From contig NZ_BFAQ01000034.1 in NCBI RefSeq assembly GCF_002933855.1, positions 109,918 to 173,917 on the forward strand: DNA of 64,000 nucleotides, given 5' to 3'. This stretch comes from Vibrio penaeicida (GTDB lineage Bacteria > Pseudomonadota > Gammaproteobacteria > Enterobacterales > Vibrionaceae). This document shows positions 34,366 through 43,489 of the stretch, piece after piece. Made by a program: the position numbers and the translations under genes. Position 1 is the first letter of the stretch, and each line of letters starts with the position of its first letter. Below the pieces are notes generated by a model. It searched no databases, was not told the DNA's origin, and worked only from the letters and a program-made list of their open reading frames with translations.

Positions 34366-35004
34366 TTATTCTTCCGCGTAGCCATTCTCGCTTAGGATAT
34401 GACCATCCAAAACCGCTTTACCGTCTTGCATTGCTAATCTGTTGGTTACAAACCATTGAGCAACTAATGGGTAGATACGGTGTTCCTGAGTTTGGATACG
34501 CTCTGCTAAAGCTTCCGCTGAATCGCTTTCGAATACAGGGACTTTTGCTTGCAAAATAACCGGTCCGCCATCTAGCTCTTCTGTAACGAAGTGAACACTG
34601 GTTCCATGTTCCTCATCGCCAGCATCTATTGCACGTTGATGAGTATTTAAACCCGGGTACTTCGGCAGAAGAGATGGGTGAATGTTGATCATCTTACCCA
34701 TATAGTGACGAACAAATCCTTCACTCAGAATACGCATGTAGCCAGCAAGAATGATTAAGTCGGGCTGGTATTGGTCGATTTCGCCCATTAGCGCTAAATC
34801 GAATGCCTCACGCGACTCAAAATCTTTGTGGCTGACAGCGCGGGCATCAATCCCGCTGCGTTTTGCTCGTTCCAATCCGTAAGCGTCAGCTTTGTTAGAA
34901 AAAACGGCGCTGACTTTTCCTTCAATGCTTCCATTTTCACAGGCGTCAATAACTGCCTGTAAGTTACTGCCATTTCCGGAAATTAAGACAACGATATTTT
35001 TCAT
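34366..35004 (-). CDS. purN: Phosphoribosylglycinamide formyltransferase
   Basis: 212 residues. It transfers formyl from 10-formyl-THF to GAR in purine synthesis. Motifs: ISGNGSNLQAVIDA, the catalytic His and Asn region MINIHPSLLPKYPGLNTHQR and Asp in EELDGGPVILQ. It starts 3 bases after the purM stop, the conserved purMN operon. Confidence 0.97.
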   Translation of the reverse strand: MKNIVVLISGNGSNLQAVIDACENGSIEGKVSAVFSNKADAYGLERAKRSGIDARAVSHKDFESREAFDLALMGEIDQYQPDLIILAGYMRILSEGFVRHYMGKMINIHPSLLPKYPGLNTHQRAIDAGDEEHGTSVHFVTEELDGGPVILQAKVPVFESDSAEALAERIQTQEHRIYPLVAQWFVTNRLAMQDGKAVLDGHILSENGYAEE

Positions 35005-35007
35005 GGC

Positions 35008-36048
35008 TTAGCGAATCTCTACTTGCTCTTCACCAGCTGCTGCTGATGCAATTTCACCGATAACCCAAGCGTTTTCGCCTTCTGCTTTAAGCAGTTCAAC
35101 TGCCGCTGCTGCTTGCTCTTTTGGTAGAGCAACAATCAGACCAACACCACAGTTGAAGGTACGGTACATTTCATGAGTTTCAACGTTGCCTTTCTCTTGT
35201 AGCCAAGAGAAAATTGCCGGCCATTCCCAGCTGTTGCCATCGACAACCGCTTTTGTGCCTTCAGGAAGAACGCGTGGGATGTTTTCCCAGAAACCACCAC
35301 CTGTGATGTGCGAGATCGCGTGAATATCGTGCTCCGCAATCATCTTAAGTGCTGATTTAATGTAAATTTTCGTTGGTTCAAGCAGTTGCTCACCAATAGT
35401 ACGTCCGTTTAGCTCTTCGCTTAAATCCGCTTCAGAAACTTCAAGAATCTTACGAACTAGAGAGTAACCGTTTGAGTGAGGACCACTAGAGCCTACCGCG
35501 ATAAGTGCATCGCCAGCGGCAACTTTAGTGCCGTCGATCACTTCAGACTTTTCTACAACACCGACACAGAAGCCAGCGACGTCGTAGTCTTCGCCTTCGT
35601 ACATGCCTGGCATTTCAGCGGTTTCACCACCGATTAGCGCACAGCCTGCTTGAATACAGCCTTCACCAATACCAGCAACTACGTCTGCTGCAGTATCAAC
35701 ATCTAGCTTGCCTGTTGCGTAGTAATCAAGGAAGAAAAGAGGTTCTGCACCCTGAACGATAAGATCGTTCACACACATTGCAACCAAGTCGATACCAATG
35801 GTGTCGTGTTTTTTCATATCCAATGCTAGGCGAAGTTTCGTGCCTACGCCGTCTGTTCCAGACACTAGCAGTGGTTCATTGTATTTAGTTGGTAATTCGC
35901 ATAGTGCGCCAAAGCCACCAATACCGCCCATTACTTCAGGACGACGAGTGCGCTTTACCACACCTTTAATTCGGTCTACCAGAGCATTACCAGCATCAAT
36001 ATCTACACCAGCGTCTTTATAACTTAGAGAAGAGTTGTTACCACTCAC
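35008..36048 (-). CDS. purM: Phosphoribosylformylglycinamidine cyclo-ligase
   Basis: 346 residues, full length. It closes the imidazole ring to give AIR. Family features are SYKDAGVDIDAGNALV at the N-terminus, GTDGVGTKLRLA, LIGGETAEMPGMY and ISHITGGGFWENIPRVLP. First gene of purMN, divergent from upp, with a PurR-type operator 66-81 bases upstream. Confidence 0.98.
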   Translation of the reverse strand: MSGNNSSLSYKDAGVDIDAGNALVDRIKGVVKRTRRPEVMGGIGGFGALCELPTKYNEPLLVSGTDGVGTKLRLALDMKKHDTIGIDLVAMCVNDLIVQGAEPLFFLDYYATGKLDVDTAADVVAGIGEGCIQAGCALIGGETAEMPGMYEGEDYDVAGFCVGVVEKSEVIDGTKVAAGDALIAVGSSGPHSNGYSLVRKILEVSEADLSEELNGRTIGEQLLEPTKIYIKSALKMIAEHDIHAISHITGGGFWENIPRVLPEGTKAVVDGNSWEWPAIFSWLQEKGNVETHEMYRTFNCGVGLIVALPKEQAAAAVELLKAEGENAWVIGEIASAAAGEEQVEIR

Positions 36049-36113
36049 GGGGATGTCCTCGTCATAGGTTGGATGTGAAAAACGGCGCTATTCTAACAGG
36101 GGTTGAAAAGAAA

Positions 36114-36129
36114 AGGAAAACGTTTGCGC
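36114..36129 (-). promoter_or_regulatory. PurR operator of purMN
   Basis: On the minus strand the site reads GCGCAAACGTTTTCCT, nearly identical to the E. coli PurR consensus (ACGCAAACGTTTTCCT form). It lies upstream of purM and implies repression by PurR with hypoxanthine or guanine. Confidence 0.85.
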
Positions 36130-36296
36130 AGTTTTTTTTCTTCGCGTTTTTGTCTCTCAAATCAAGCCACGTAAAGGCTGGGTACTTATTGTTTTTACAG
36201 TCAGTTAGCTAGGCAAGTAAAAGGTCTGCAACTCTGTAACTATTCCGACCAGTTAGGTATAATCTGAAAGTTTATTAAAATTTGCTGGAGTTGGAA

Positions 36297-36923
36297 ATGA
36301 AAGTTGTTGAAGTAAAGCACCCATTAGTTAAACACAAACTGGGCTTAATGCGAGAAGGTGACATCAGCACTAAACGTTTTCGTGAGCTTGCGACTGAAGT
36401 AGGTAGCCTACTTACTTATGAAGCCACCGCGGATTTCGAAATGGAACGTGTGACAATTGAAGGTTGGAACGGTCCTGTTGAAGTGGATCAAATCAAAGGC
36501 AAAAAAGTAACGGTTGTGCCAATCCTTCGTGCTGGTCTAGGCATGATGGATGGTGTTTTGGAGCACATGCCAAGTGCACGTATCAGCGTTGTTGGTATCT
36601 ACCGTGATGAAGAAACACTCGAACCGGTACCGTACTTCAACAAACTGGCGTCAAATATTGATGAGCGTATTGCTTTAGTGGTTGACCCAATGCTGGCGAC
36701 TGGCGGCTCGATGATTGCGACTATTGATCTTTTGAAAGAAAAAGGCTGTAAGTCGATTAAGGTACTTGTGCTGGTTGCTGCACCTGAAGGTGTAGAAGCA
36801 TTGAAAAAAGCACATCCAGATGTGGAGCTATACACAGCCGCGATTGATGAAAAACTTAACGACAAAGGCTACATCGTTCCTGGGCTTGGTGATGCAGGCG
36901 ATAAGATTTTTGGCACTAAGTAA
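36297..36923 (+). CDS. upp: Uracil phosphoribosyltransferase
   Basis: 208 residues from ATG 36297 (MKVVEVKHPLVKHKLGLMR), the family start; an upstream start at 36282 is less likely. It makes UMP from uracil and PRPP for salvage. The PRPP loop LVVDPMLATGGSMIATI and the uracil-binding tail GYIVPGLGDAGDKIFGTK are present. In many gamma-proteobacteria upp is followed by uraA; here a TRAP/two-component block intervenes. Confidence 0.97.
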   Translation: MKVVEVKHPLVKHKLGLMREGDISTKRFRELATEVGSLLTYEATADFEMERVTIEGWNGPVEVDQIKGKKVTVVPILRAGLGMMDGVLEHMPSARISVVGIYRDEETLEPVPYFNKLASNIDERIALVVDPMLATGGSMIATIDLLKEKGCKSIKVLVLVAAPEGVEALKKAHPDVELYTAAIDEKLNDKGYIVPGLGDAGDKIFGTK

Positions 36924-36940
36924 CTAAGTAACTAAGTAAC
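36915..36940 (+). repeat. 8-bp tandem repeat over the upp stop codon
   Basis: ACTAAGTA is repeated three times (36915-36938) plus AC. The upp stop (36921-36923) falls in the first unit, and the repeats provide further stops downstream. Confidence 0.75.
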
Positions 36941-36975
36941 CGTACCGTTTATTAACTCTTTTCTAGAGAAAAAAT

Positions 36976-37003
36976 ACCCAGGCTAAATGGTTAGCCTGGG
37001 TTT
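36976..37003 (+). terminator. Terminator of upp
   Basis: The perfect 11-bp stem ACCCAGGCTAA (36976-36986) / TTAGCCTGGGT (36991-37001) ends in TTT. The U tract is short. Confidence 0.8.
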
Positions 37004-37106
37004 CCTACAAAGCGCACTAATCAACGCAGTGCAAATTGGAGATATGAGTCGAAGAAGTCCCCCCTTCTTTCTATTTATTATCATTCGGCTACAAGCAATA
37101 ATCCGT

Positions 37107-38492
37107 TTAGTTATAGGCGATAGACGGCAACCACAGCGCGATACTCGGCCAGAATAAAATCAGCAACAACGCTAAAAGTTGCAACAGAATAAATGGTATT
37201 ACCCCTTTATATATATCCGACAGTTGTATCTCTGGTGGACACACTCCTTTCAAGTAAAACAGTGCGAATCCAACCGGTGGCGTTAGGAAACTGGTTTGCA
37301 ACGTCATGGCGACAAGCATGACAAACCAAACCGTTGTTGGGTCATCGATGCCAGCAAATTGACCAATGTTCAGATCCAATCCCGCAACAACCGGCGCCAA
37401 CAACGGCAAAATGATCAGCGTGATTTCAATCCAATCAAGAAAAAAGCCCAGTAGAAACACCATCAAGAGGATGAAAGCGATAATGCCATAGGGACCAAAG
37501 GGGAGCTGTTGAAAAATACTTTCAATAAATTCATCCCCTCCTAATTCTCGCAAGACCAGTGAAAAGCAGGTCGCCCCAATGAAAATGGCAAAGATGTAAG
37601 CCGTGGTTTTATAGCTTTCAATGGTGACTTCTTTCAGTATTTTGAGGGAAAACCGTTTGTAGTATATAGCCAGTAAGGTTGCTCCAGCCGCACCAACTCC
37701 GGATGCTTCTGTCGGCGTCGCAATACCTGCAAATATGGACCCTAACACCGCAAGAATGAGCAGCAACGTGGGTATGATTGCTTTGACGACTTGCCAAATA
37801 ATTTTTAAGGATACTTTTTCAGCGGTATCCGGTAACGGCAGTGCATTGGGTTTTAGCACCCCCGAAATGAGGAGATAGAATATATACATTGCCCCAAGAG
37901 CAAGCCCCGGAAAAACCGCCGCCATGAACAAATCACCAACCGATAACCCCAATTGATCCGCCATGATGACCAACATGATAGATGGAGGAAGTAATATTCC
38001 AAGGCAACCAGAAGAAGCGATGGTTCCGAGCGCCAAAGGCTTACTGTAGCCTTGTTTGAGCATGGAAGGCAGGGCCATCATTGCGAGCAGCACCACCGAA
38101 GCCCCAATGATTCCGGTTGATGCGGCTAAGATAATGCCAATAGAAACGACGGTAATCGCTAAGCCACCATGTACTTTTCCAAACATCGCTTGCATAGAGA
38201 ACATCAGCCGATCAGCTACCCCAGACTTGTCCAGCATATTCCCCATGAAGATGAACATGGGCAAGGCGACTAGGATCCAGTTATCCATGATCTTATATAG
38301 GCGGTTAACTAAAAGTCCGAGCGTTTGAAAGTCGAGTCCCGTGATGGTGTCTAGGTACAGATCTGAGAAATACGCCAGACCGCCAAATATAATGCCAATT
38401 CCACCTAGCACCCACGCCACTGGGATACCTAAAAAAAGCAAAAGGATAAAGCTGCCAAACATGCTTATGATGAGAATTTCATTGATTTCCAC
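37107..38492 (-). CDS. dctM: TRAP transporter large permease (DctM)
   Basis: 461 residues from GTG 38492, chosen because AAAAGGGG sits 6 bases upstream; a TTG at 38519 would be longer and lacks a site. A 12-helix membrane protein with the DctM features FLGIPVAWVLGGIGIIFGG, GASVVLLAMMALPSMLKQGY, GIATPTEASGVGAAG and FFLDWIEITLIILPLLAP. It is the sodium-coupled channel subunit of a TRAP importer. Overlaps the DctQ stop by 14 bases. Confidence 0.92.
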   Translation of the reverse strand: MEINEILIISMFGSFILLLFLGIPVAWVLGGIGIIFGGLAYFSDLYLDTITGLDFQTLGLLVNRLYKIMDNWILVALPMFIFMGNMLDKSGVADRLMFSMQAMFGKVHGGLAITVVSIGIILAASTGIIGASVVLLAMMALPSMLKQGYSKPLALGTIASSGCLGILLPPSIMLVIMADQLGLSVGDLFMAAVFPGLALGAMYIFYLLISGVLKPNALPLPDTAEKVSLKIIWQVVKAIIPTLLLILAVLGSIFAGIATPTEASGVGAAGATLLAIYYKRFSLKILKEVTIESYKTTAYIFAIFIGATCFSLVLRELGGDEFIESIFQQLPFGPYGIIAFILLMVFLLGFFLDWIEITLIILPLLAPVVAGLDLNIGQFAGIDDPTTVWFVMLVAMTLQTSFLTPPVGFALFYLKGVCPPEIQLSDIYKGVIPFILLQLLALLLILFWPSIALWLPSIAYN

Positions 38493-39018
38493 GGTTGGCC
38501 CCTTTTCGGATTGTGGCAAACGAGCGAATCACCTTAGAAAGCCCCGCAAGTGCGAGTAATGAGAAGGCTAGCGGGATGGTCAATTTAATGAGCCAACGAA
38601 AAGGCAGCCCAGATGGGGCGTTAGAGCGTTCGCTGACCCTCCATGACTCATAAACAAAATCGATAGAATGAAGGAACACAACCAGAATAAATGGCATAAG
38701 AAACAAGACGACACTAACAATCTCTATCCAAGCTTTAGCCTTGGCGCTGAAGCGATGATAAAAAATGTCAACGCGGACATGTGAATTGGTTATTTCGGCG
38801 TATGCGAGACCAAACAACACGCCAATGGCGTACAAATGCCACTGAAATTCCTCTAGCGCGATCAAGCCATGGGAAAACCCTTTTCGAAGAATAACCTGAG
38901 TTAAAATGACCAAGACTAAACCTACGTAAACCCAAGCAATGCCATGGCTTACTTTTCTTATAAACGCATCCATTCTGTCGGCCATTGGAGCAGGTGCGTT
39001 AATGTGAGTACGATTCAA
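38479..39018 (-). CDS. dctQ: TRAP transporter small permease (DctQ)
   Basis: About 179 residues. I place the start at TTG 39018 because AGAAAGG lies 8 bases before it; an upstream TTG (39066) would sit within a strong hairpin, and ATG 38985 has no ribosome site. Four membrane helices (IAWVYVGLVLVILTQVI, WHLYAIGVLFGLAYA, WIEIVSVVLFLMPFILVVFL, LTIPLAFSLLALAGL) with the typical EEFQWHLYAIGVLFG motif. Partner of DctM. Confidence 0.85.
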   Translation of the reverse strand: MNRTHINAPAPMADRMDAFIRKVSHGIAWVYVGLVLVILTQVILRKGFSHGLIALEEFQWHLYAIGVLFGLAYAEITNSHVRVDIFYHRFSAKAKAWIEIVSVVLFLMPFILVVFLHSIDFVYESWRVSERSNAPSGLPFRWLIKLTIPLAFSLLALAGLSKVIRSFATIRKGANRGNQ

Positions 39019-39050
39019 AACGACGAACCTTTCTGAAAAACGGAAGAAAT

Positions 39051-39080
39051 CACTCAAGCCACACAAGTGCGGCTTGAGTG
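39051..39080 (-). terminator. Intra-operon hairpin between dctP and dctQ
   Basis: The perfect stem CACTCAAGCC (39051-39060) / GGCTTGAGTG (39071-39080) with a 10-base loop lies 16 bases after the dctP stop. No clear T run follows. It may protect or end most dctP messages so that the binding protein is made in excess over the permeases. Confidence 0.6.
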
Positions 39081-39096
39081 TACTTTTCGATGGGGA

Positions 39097-40155
39097 TTAC
39101 TCTCCCGTTCTCGGCAAAAACGCTTTGTCAGACCAGACTTTGTAATTCGCACGGAACTGAGTCAGATCCGTCCACACTTTGTTGAAGAAGGCATCTTTCT
39201 TCTGTTCTTCAACGACTTCGAGCCATGTGCTTTCGAACAGGTTCAACATGTCGTCGTTCCAATAAAGTTGTTTCACGCCGTTTTCCTGAGCTTTAATCAT
39301 TGCGTCATATTGCAGTGACTCACCTTCAGCCATGGAGTAGGTCATGGATGCCATACAAACGGTTTCAACAGACGATTGTTGATCGCTGTCCATTTTGTTC
39401 CATGTGTCTTTGTTGATCAGGAGTTCCCATACTGTCGACTGTTGGTGCCAACCAGGGAAGTAGTTGTATTTCACGATTTTATGGAAGCCCAATCGGTGGT
39501 CGATGGCAGGCTGTGAAAACTCGGTGGCATCAATGGCACCCTTCTCAAGTGCCCCGAAAATCTCACCACCTGGCAGTTGAACGGTGCTGACACCTAGCTT
39601 CTCCATGATTTGTGCGCCCAACCCAAAGAAGCGCATATTGAGACCTTTCAGATCTTCCGGTTTGTTTATGGGTTTCGCGAACCAGCCAGAGGTTTCTGGT
39701 GAGTTGATCGCACAGGGGAGTACTTTGACGTTGTATCCGGCTTGGTCGTACATTTCTTGATAAAGCTTGTTACCGTTACCGAAATACAGCCACGCCATGT
39801 ATTCAGGGGCTTCAGGACCAAAAGGTACGGCAGAAAACAACGGAGCAGCTGGAATCTTCCCTTTCCAGTAACCCGCGGTGGTATAGCCTGCATTTACTTT
39901 ACCGGAAGAAACCGCATCTAAGATTTCATTGGCTGCGACTAATTTTCCCGGTTCATAAATCTTCATTTTTACGGTGCCACCTGAGGCAATGGGCAATTGC
40001 TTGGATACCCATTTCATGGGGGTGCCGAGTGCTGGTAAGTGAGTGCCAATAGCCAGTGGGGTTTTCAGTAGAACTTTATCTGCGTGGGCAGGTAATGCCA
40101 TAAACGTGGCTGTCACTGCCAATGCAATGGCCGATTTTCCGATGTGCTTTTTCAT
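39097..40155 (-). CDS. dctP: TRAP transporter substrate-binding protein (DctP family)
   Basis: 352 residues with a signal peptide (KSAIALAVTATFMALPAHA-D). The family core is visible in AANEILDAVSSGKVNAGYT, GLNMRFFGLGAQIMEKLGVS and QLPGGEIFGALEKGAIDATE, then YNYFPGWHQQST. This last stretch resembles 2-oxo-acid-binding members such as TakP, so a keto acid or similar carboxylate is a reasonable guess. First gene of the operon, divergent from the sensor kinase. Confidence 0.9.
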   Translation of the reverse strand: MKKHIGKSAIALAVTATFMALPAHADKVLLKTPLAIGTHLPALGTPMKWVSKQLPIASGGTVKMKIYEPGKLVAANEILDAVSSGKVNAGYTTAGYWKGKIPAAPLFSAVPFGPEAPEYMAWLYFGNGNKLYQEMYDQAGYNVKVLPCAINSPETSGWFAKPINKPEDLKGLNMRFFGLGAQIMEKLGVSTVQLPGGEIFGALEKGAIDATEFSQPAIDHRLGFHKIVKYNYFPGWHQQSTVWELLINKDTWNKMDSDQQSSVETVCMASMTYSMAEGESLQYDAMIKAQENGVKQLYWNDDMLNLFESTWLEVVEEQKKDAFFNKVWTDLTQFRANYKVWSDKAFLPRTGE

Positions 40156-40214
40156 TCTTCACTCCTTGAATTAGGCGATTTTTTCGCCTTGCATGCCATG
40201 TCTTGGTTTTTATG

Positions 40215-40290
40215 TTACGAATATGTAAATATTTATTAAATTCGTAAGACAGCGTAATTTGTAGACGTACATTCATGGATGAAATGTACG
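40215..40290. promoter_or_regulatory. Two inverted repeats in the dctP / sensor-kinase control region
   Basis: TTACGAAT-N17-ATTCGTAA (40215-40247) and CGTACATT-N9-AATGTACG (40266-40290) are both perfect 8-bp arm palindromes in the 160-base divergent region. They are candidate binding sites for the NarL-type response regulator encoded at 41323. Confidence 0.55.
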
Positions 40291-40315
40291 CAGTACTACG
40301 TACAGGACGTGAAAA

Positions 40316-41326
40316 ATGACAGAAGAAGAAAATCGATTTAAGCAGAGAACGATTGTTCTTTCTCAGATACCGATATTGCTGATGTTGATTTACATTTTGG
40401 CGCACATCTACACCGAAACCGATCCGCTGTTCACGCAAGAGTATTCGGATAAAGTTGCCAGAGCCGTTCAAGAGGAAATGGCTGAAGACATCTATGTAAA
40501 CAGTGAATTCAAATCCATTTCACCAGTTCAAAAACACGAATTGGATTCCTTCCTATTGGAGCTTTCCATTTTCATCTTCTTGACGTGCGTATTGGTTGCT
40601 GGGTGGGTCAGTGTGGTACACATCAACCGAAGTGAGCTCGCGAATAAACAGCTTGTGTTACTCAACAAACAACTCATCGATATGCAGGAAGAGGAGCGAG
40701 CACGAGTTTCTCGCGAGTTACACGATGGAATCAATCAGATTTTAGTGTCCACCAAAATGCGGTTTGAAAATATCGAAAACGCCAATCCAAATGATCAAAT
40801 CTTAATGCAAACGGACTTAGGTCGAAAAAGTGTCGATTTAGCGATGGACGAAATTCGCCGCATTGCAAAAGCGCTTCGCCCCGCTGTACTAGACGATTTT
40901 GGGTTGGTGGTTGCTATTGAAAATTTGGCTAAGGAATGCCGAACCCGTTCAGGCATTGATGTGGTTTTCGAACACCAGATAGATGAAAGCCTTTGTTCTC
41001 GTAATGTCGAACACGCGCTCTATCGAGTGGCTCAAGAAGCCATTCACAATGCAGAGAAGTACGCAAAATCGAATGCGATCGATATCGTCCTCCAAGAAGA
41101 GAAATCTCAAATTATTTTCACAGTAGCGGATGACGGTAAAGGGTTTGACCTATCGGATGTAGAAAATCGAAATAAAACCATTGAATCAGGTATGGGGCTG
41201 ACCAACATCCGTAAACGAATAGAATTAATTGGTGGGCAACTAGAAGTGAACAGCGACCCGGATGACGGAACGGAAATTCGGGTGACCTTTGCGATTTCGA
41301 TGGACGATGAAAGGAGCGAAGTATGA
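40316..41326 (+). CDS. NarX/DegS-type sensor histidine kinase
   Basis: 336 residues. Two membrane helices (about 15-32 and 82-103) bracket a roughly 50-residue periplasmic sensor segment. The HisKA_3 box RVSRELHDGINQ gives the phospho-acceptor H136. The ATPase domain has N-box HNAEKYAKS and G-boxes DDGKGFD and GMGLTNIRKRI. It overlaps the response regulator start as ATGA and probably controls the divergent TRAP operon. Confidence 0.92.
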   Translation: MTEEENRFKQRTIVLSQIPILLMLIYILAHIYTETDPLFTQEYSDKVARAVQEEMAEDIYVNSEFKSISPVQKHELDSFLLELSIFIFLTCVLVAGWVSVVHINRSELANKQLVLLNKQLIDMQEEERARVSRELHDGINQILVSTKMRFENIENANPNDQILMQTDLGRKSVDLAMDEIRRIAKALRPAVLDDFGLVVAIENLAKECRTRSGIDVVFEHQIDESLCSRNVEHALYRVAQEAIHNAEKYAKSNAIDIVLQEEKSQIIFTVADDGKGFDLSDVENRNKTIESGMGLTNIRKRIELIGGQLEVNSDPDDGTEIRVTFAISMDDERSEV

Positions 41327-41949
41327 CTACGATTGTATTAGCGGATGATCATACGTTGCTCCAAGACGCATTAGTTGAGCGTTTACGTCGTGAGGAACAA
41401 TTTTCAATTGTCGGCACCGCTGAGAATGGGGTGGAAGCGGTTGAAGTGACGTTGGAAAAAGAACCAGATATTTTGATTACCGACATTTCAATGGAAAAAA
41501 TGACGGGCATCGAAGTGCTCGAAACCCTCAATAAGCAAGGTGTCAATTCAAAAGTGGTCATTCTGAGCATGCACAAAGAAGAAGAATACGTCATGTCGGC
41601 TATTAAATGTGGAGCGAGTGGCTACATATGCAAAGACATTTCTTCGAATGAACTGATTAAAGCGCTAGAAGTGATTGCGAGTGGTGGGACGTTCTTTAGC
41701 AAAGGCATTTCAGAGCAACTCTTTCAAGCATTCAGTCAACATGACGACCAGGTAAATACGCAACTAACCCCGCGAGAAAAGGACGTTTTGCTGTTGATTG
41801 CGGAAGGGGAGTGTAACAAATCTGTCGCTAATACCCTGTGCATTAGCGTCCGAACGGTTGAAACACACCGATTGCGAGTGAAAAAGAAACTGAACATAAA
41901 AACAACGGCGGGATTAGTGAAATACTGTTTAAGTCAGGGGTGGTTATAG
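41323..41949 (+). CDS. NarL/LuxR-family response regulator
   Basis: 208 residues. The receiver domain has the acidic pair D8/D9 (LADDHTLL) and phospho-acceptor D54 (ILITDISMEKMTG). The C-terminal LuxR helix-turn-helix reads LTPREKDVLLLIAEGECNKS and SVRTVETHRLRVKKKLNIKT. Cognate partner of the kinase just upstream. Its likely targets are the palindromes at 40215-40290. Confidence 0.94.
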   Translation: MTTIVLADDHTLLQDALVERLRREEQFSIVGTAENGVEAVEVTLEKEPDILITDISMEKMTGIEVLETLNKQGVNSKVVILSMHKEEEYVMSAIKCGASGYICKDISSNELIKALEVIASGGTFFSKGISEQLFQAFSQHDDQVNTQLTPREKDVLLLIAEGECNKSVANTLCISVRTVETHRLRVKKKLNIKTTAGLVKYCLSQGWL

Positions 41950-41983
41950 AGTCTCTACCTTTGGTAAAACTCTGAAGTAAATA

Positions 41984-42012
41984 GAGGCAGTCATTTATTA
42001 CTGCCTCCATTT
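41984..42012. terminator. Terminator between the response regulator and uraA (convergent)
   Basis: The stem GAGGCAGT (41984-41991) / ACTGCCTC (42000-42007) is followed by CATTT on the plus strand and has A/T-rich flanks on both sides, so it may act in both directions. Confidence 0.7.
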
Positions 42013-42028
42013 GTTATCAGATGCTTGG

Positions 42029-43282
42029 CTATTTACTTGTTTCTTCTTCCATCTGAGCGTTATCTACGACATGAGATTCACCCATGTCTTTAGGTAAAAT
42101 TAGATTTAACGCAATGGCCACGATACCGCATAAGCTCACGCCTTGTAAGCTGAACTCACCAATCCCGAAAGCCATTCCGCCAATACCAAAGACTAGCGTC
42201 ACCGCGACAATCACGAGGTTTCGGGATTTGTGGAGATCAACATGATTTTTAATCAGTGTATTTAAGCCTACAGTGGCGATGGAGCCGAACAATAAAATCA
42301 TAATGCCACCCATTACAGGGACAGGGATGGTTTGTAGCAGCGCACCAAGCTTCCCTACGAGTGCGAGAATAATAGCTGTTACTGCCGCCCATGTCATGAT
42401 GACAGGGTTGTAAGATTTGGTCAGCATAACCGCGCCAGTGACTTCGCTGTATGTCGTGTTGGGTGGAGCGCCCACCATCGATGCGGCCATTGTTGCGACG
42501 CCGTCCCCAGCAATGGTGCGGTGAAGCCCTGGCTTCTTGAGGTAGTCTTTCCCAGTCACATTGGAAATCGCGAGCATGTCACCAACGTGTTCAACTGCTG
42601 GAGCAATGGCGACAGGGATCATAAAAAGAATCGCGTTAATGTTGAATTCTGGCGTCGTGAAATTGGGAAGGGAAAGCCAGCTTGCTTGAGCAACGGGCGT
42701 AAAGTCGACAATTCCGTACAGTAAGCTGAGCGAATACCCGACAGCGATGCCTCCAAAAATAGGCAGCAACTTTAAGAAGCCCTTGGCAAAAACACTGATA
42801 GCAATGGTGGTGGCTAGAGACGCAGAAGCGATAATAAGGGCGGTATTGCCATCGATAAGCTGAACCGCCCCATCGCCCGTTTTTCCTAAAGCCATGTTGA
42901 CCGCGACTGGCGCAAGCCCCAGCCCAATCACCATTATGACCGGGCCAACAACGACGGGGGGTAACAGCTTATGGACGATTCCAACGCCCCGCAGTTTGAT
43001 CACCGCTCCTAATGCAACGTAAACCAAGCCTGCACACATAAGCCCACCCATGGTGGAAGCAATCCCCCACGTTTGTACGCCATACATGATAGGAGCGATA
43101 AACGCGAAAGAGGATGCAAGGAAAATCGGAACGGTGCGACGAGTTATAAATTGGAATAAAAGGGTGCCTACGCCAGCGCCGAATAGAGCCACACTAGGGT
43201 CGAGCCCAGTGAGTAAGGGGACGAGCACGAGTGCGCCAAATGCAACAAAGAGCATTTGGGTACCTTGGAGTATTTGAGTCAT
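42029..43282 (-). CDS. uraA: Uracil permease (NCS2 family)
   Basis: 417 residues, highly hydrophobic. NCS2 features include MLFVAFGALVLVPLLTGLDP, the substrate-site Glu motifs VAIAPAVEHVGDMLAIS and TTYSEVTGAVMLTKS, and MGGIMILLFGSIATVGL. A proton-coupled uracil importer. It would usually neighbour upp; here it is in the opposite orientation and separated from it by the TRAP and two-component genes. Confidence 0.92.
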   Translation of the reverse strand: MTQILQGTQMLFVAFGALVLVPLLTGLDPSVALFGAGVGTLLFQFITRRTVPIFLASSFAFIAPIMYGVQTWGIASTMGGLMCAGLVYVALGAVIKLRGVGIVHKLLPPVVVGPVIMVIGLGLAPVAVNMALGKTGDGAVQLIDGNTALIIASASLATTIAISVFAKGFLKLLPIFGGIAVGYSLSLLYGIVDFTPVAQASWLSLPNFTTPEFNINAILFMIPVAIAPAVEHVGDMLAISNVTGKDYLKKPGLHRTIAGDGVATMAASMVGAPPNTTYSEVTGAVMLTKSYNPVIMTWAAVTAIILALVGKLGALLQTIPVPVMGGIMILLFGSIATVGLNTLIKNHVDLHKSRNLVIVAVTLVFGIGGMAFGIGEFSLQGVSLCGIVAIALNLILPKDMGESHVVDNAQMEEETSK

Positions 43283-43489
43283 GATTCTCTTCCATTTTTA
43301 AAATTTGCAGGATTTTATCACTAAGAAAACGATTGCTTTGATAAATAGGTCAAAAAATGTCTATAGATCTCGTATGCAGAGATAATTATTCCAGTGAAGG
43401 GGGATGTCACTGTATTCGCGATGTTTCCTTGCCCCAACATTGAGAGTTGCTTATCATTTGAGGTTCATTCACGTTGTGACAGAGAATTT

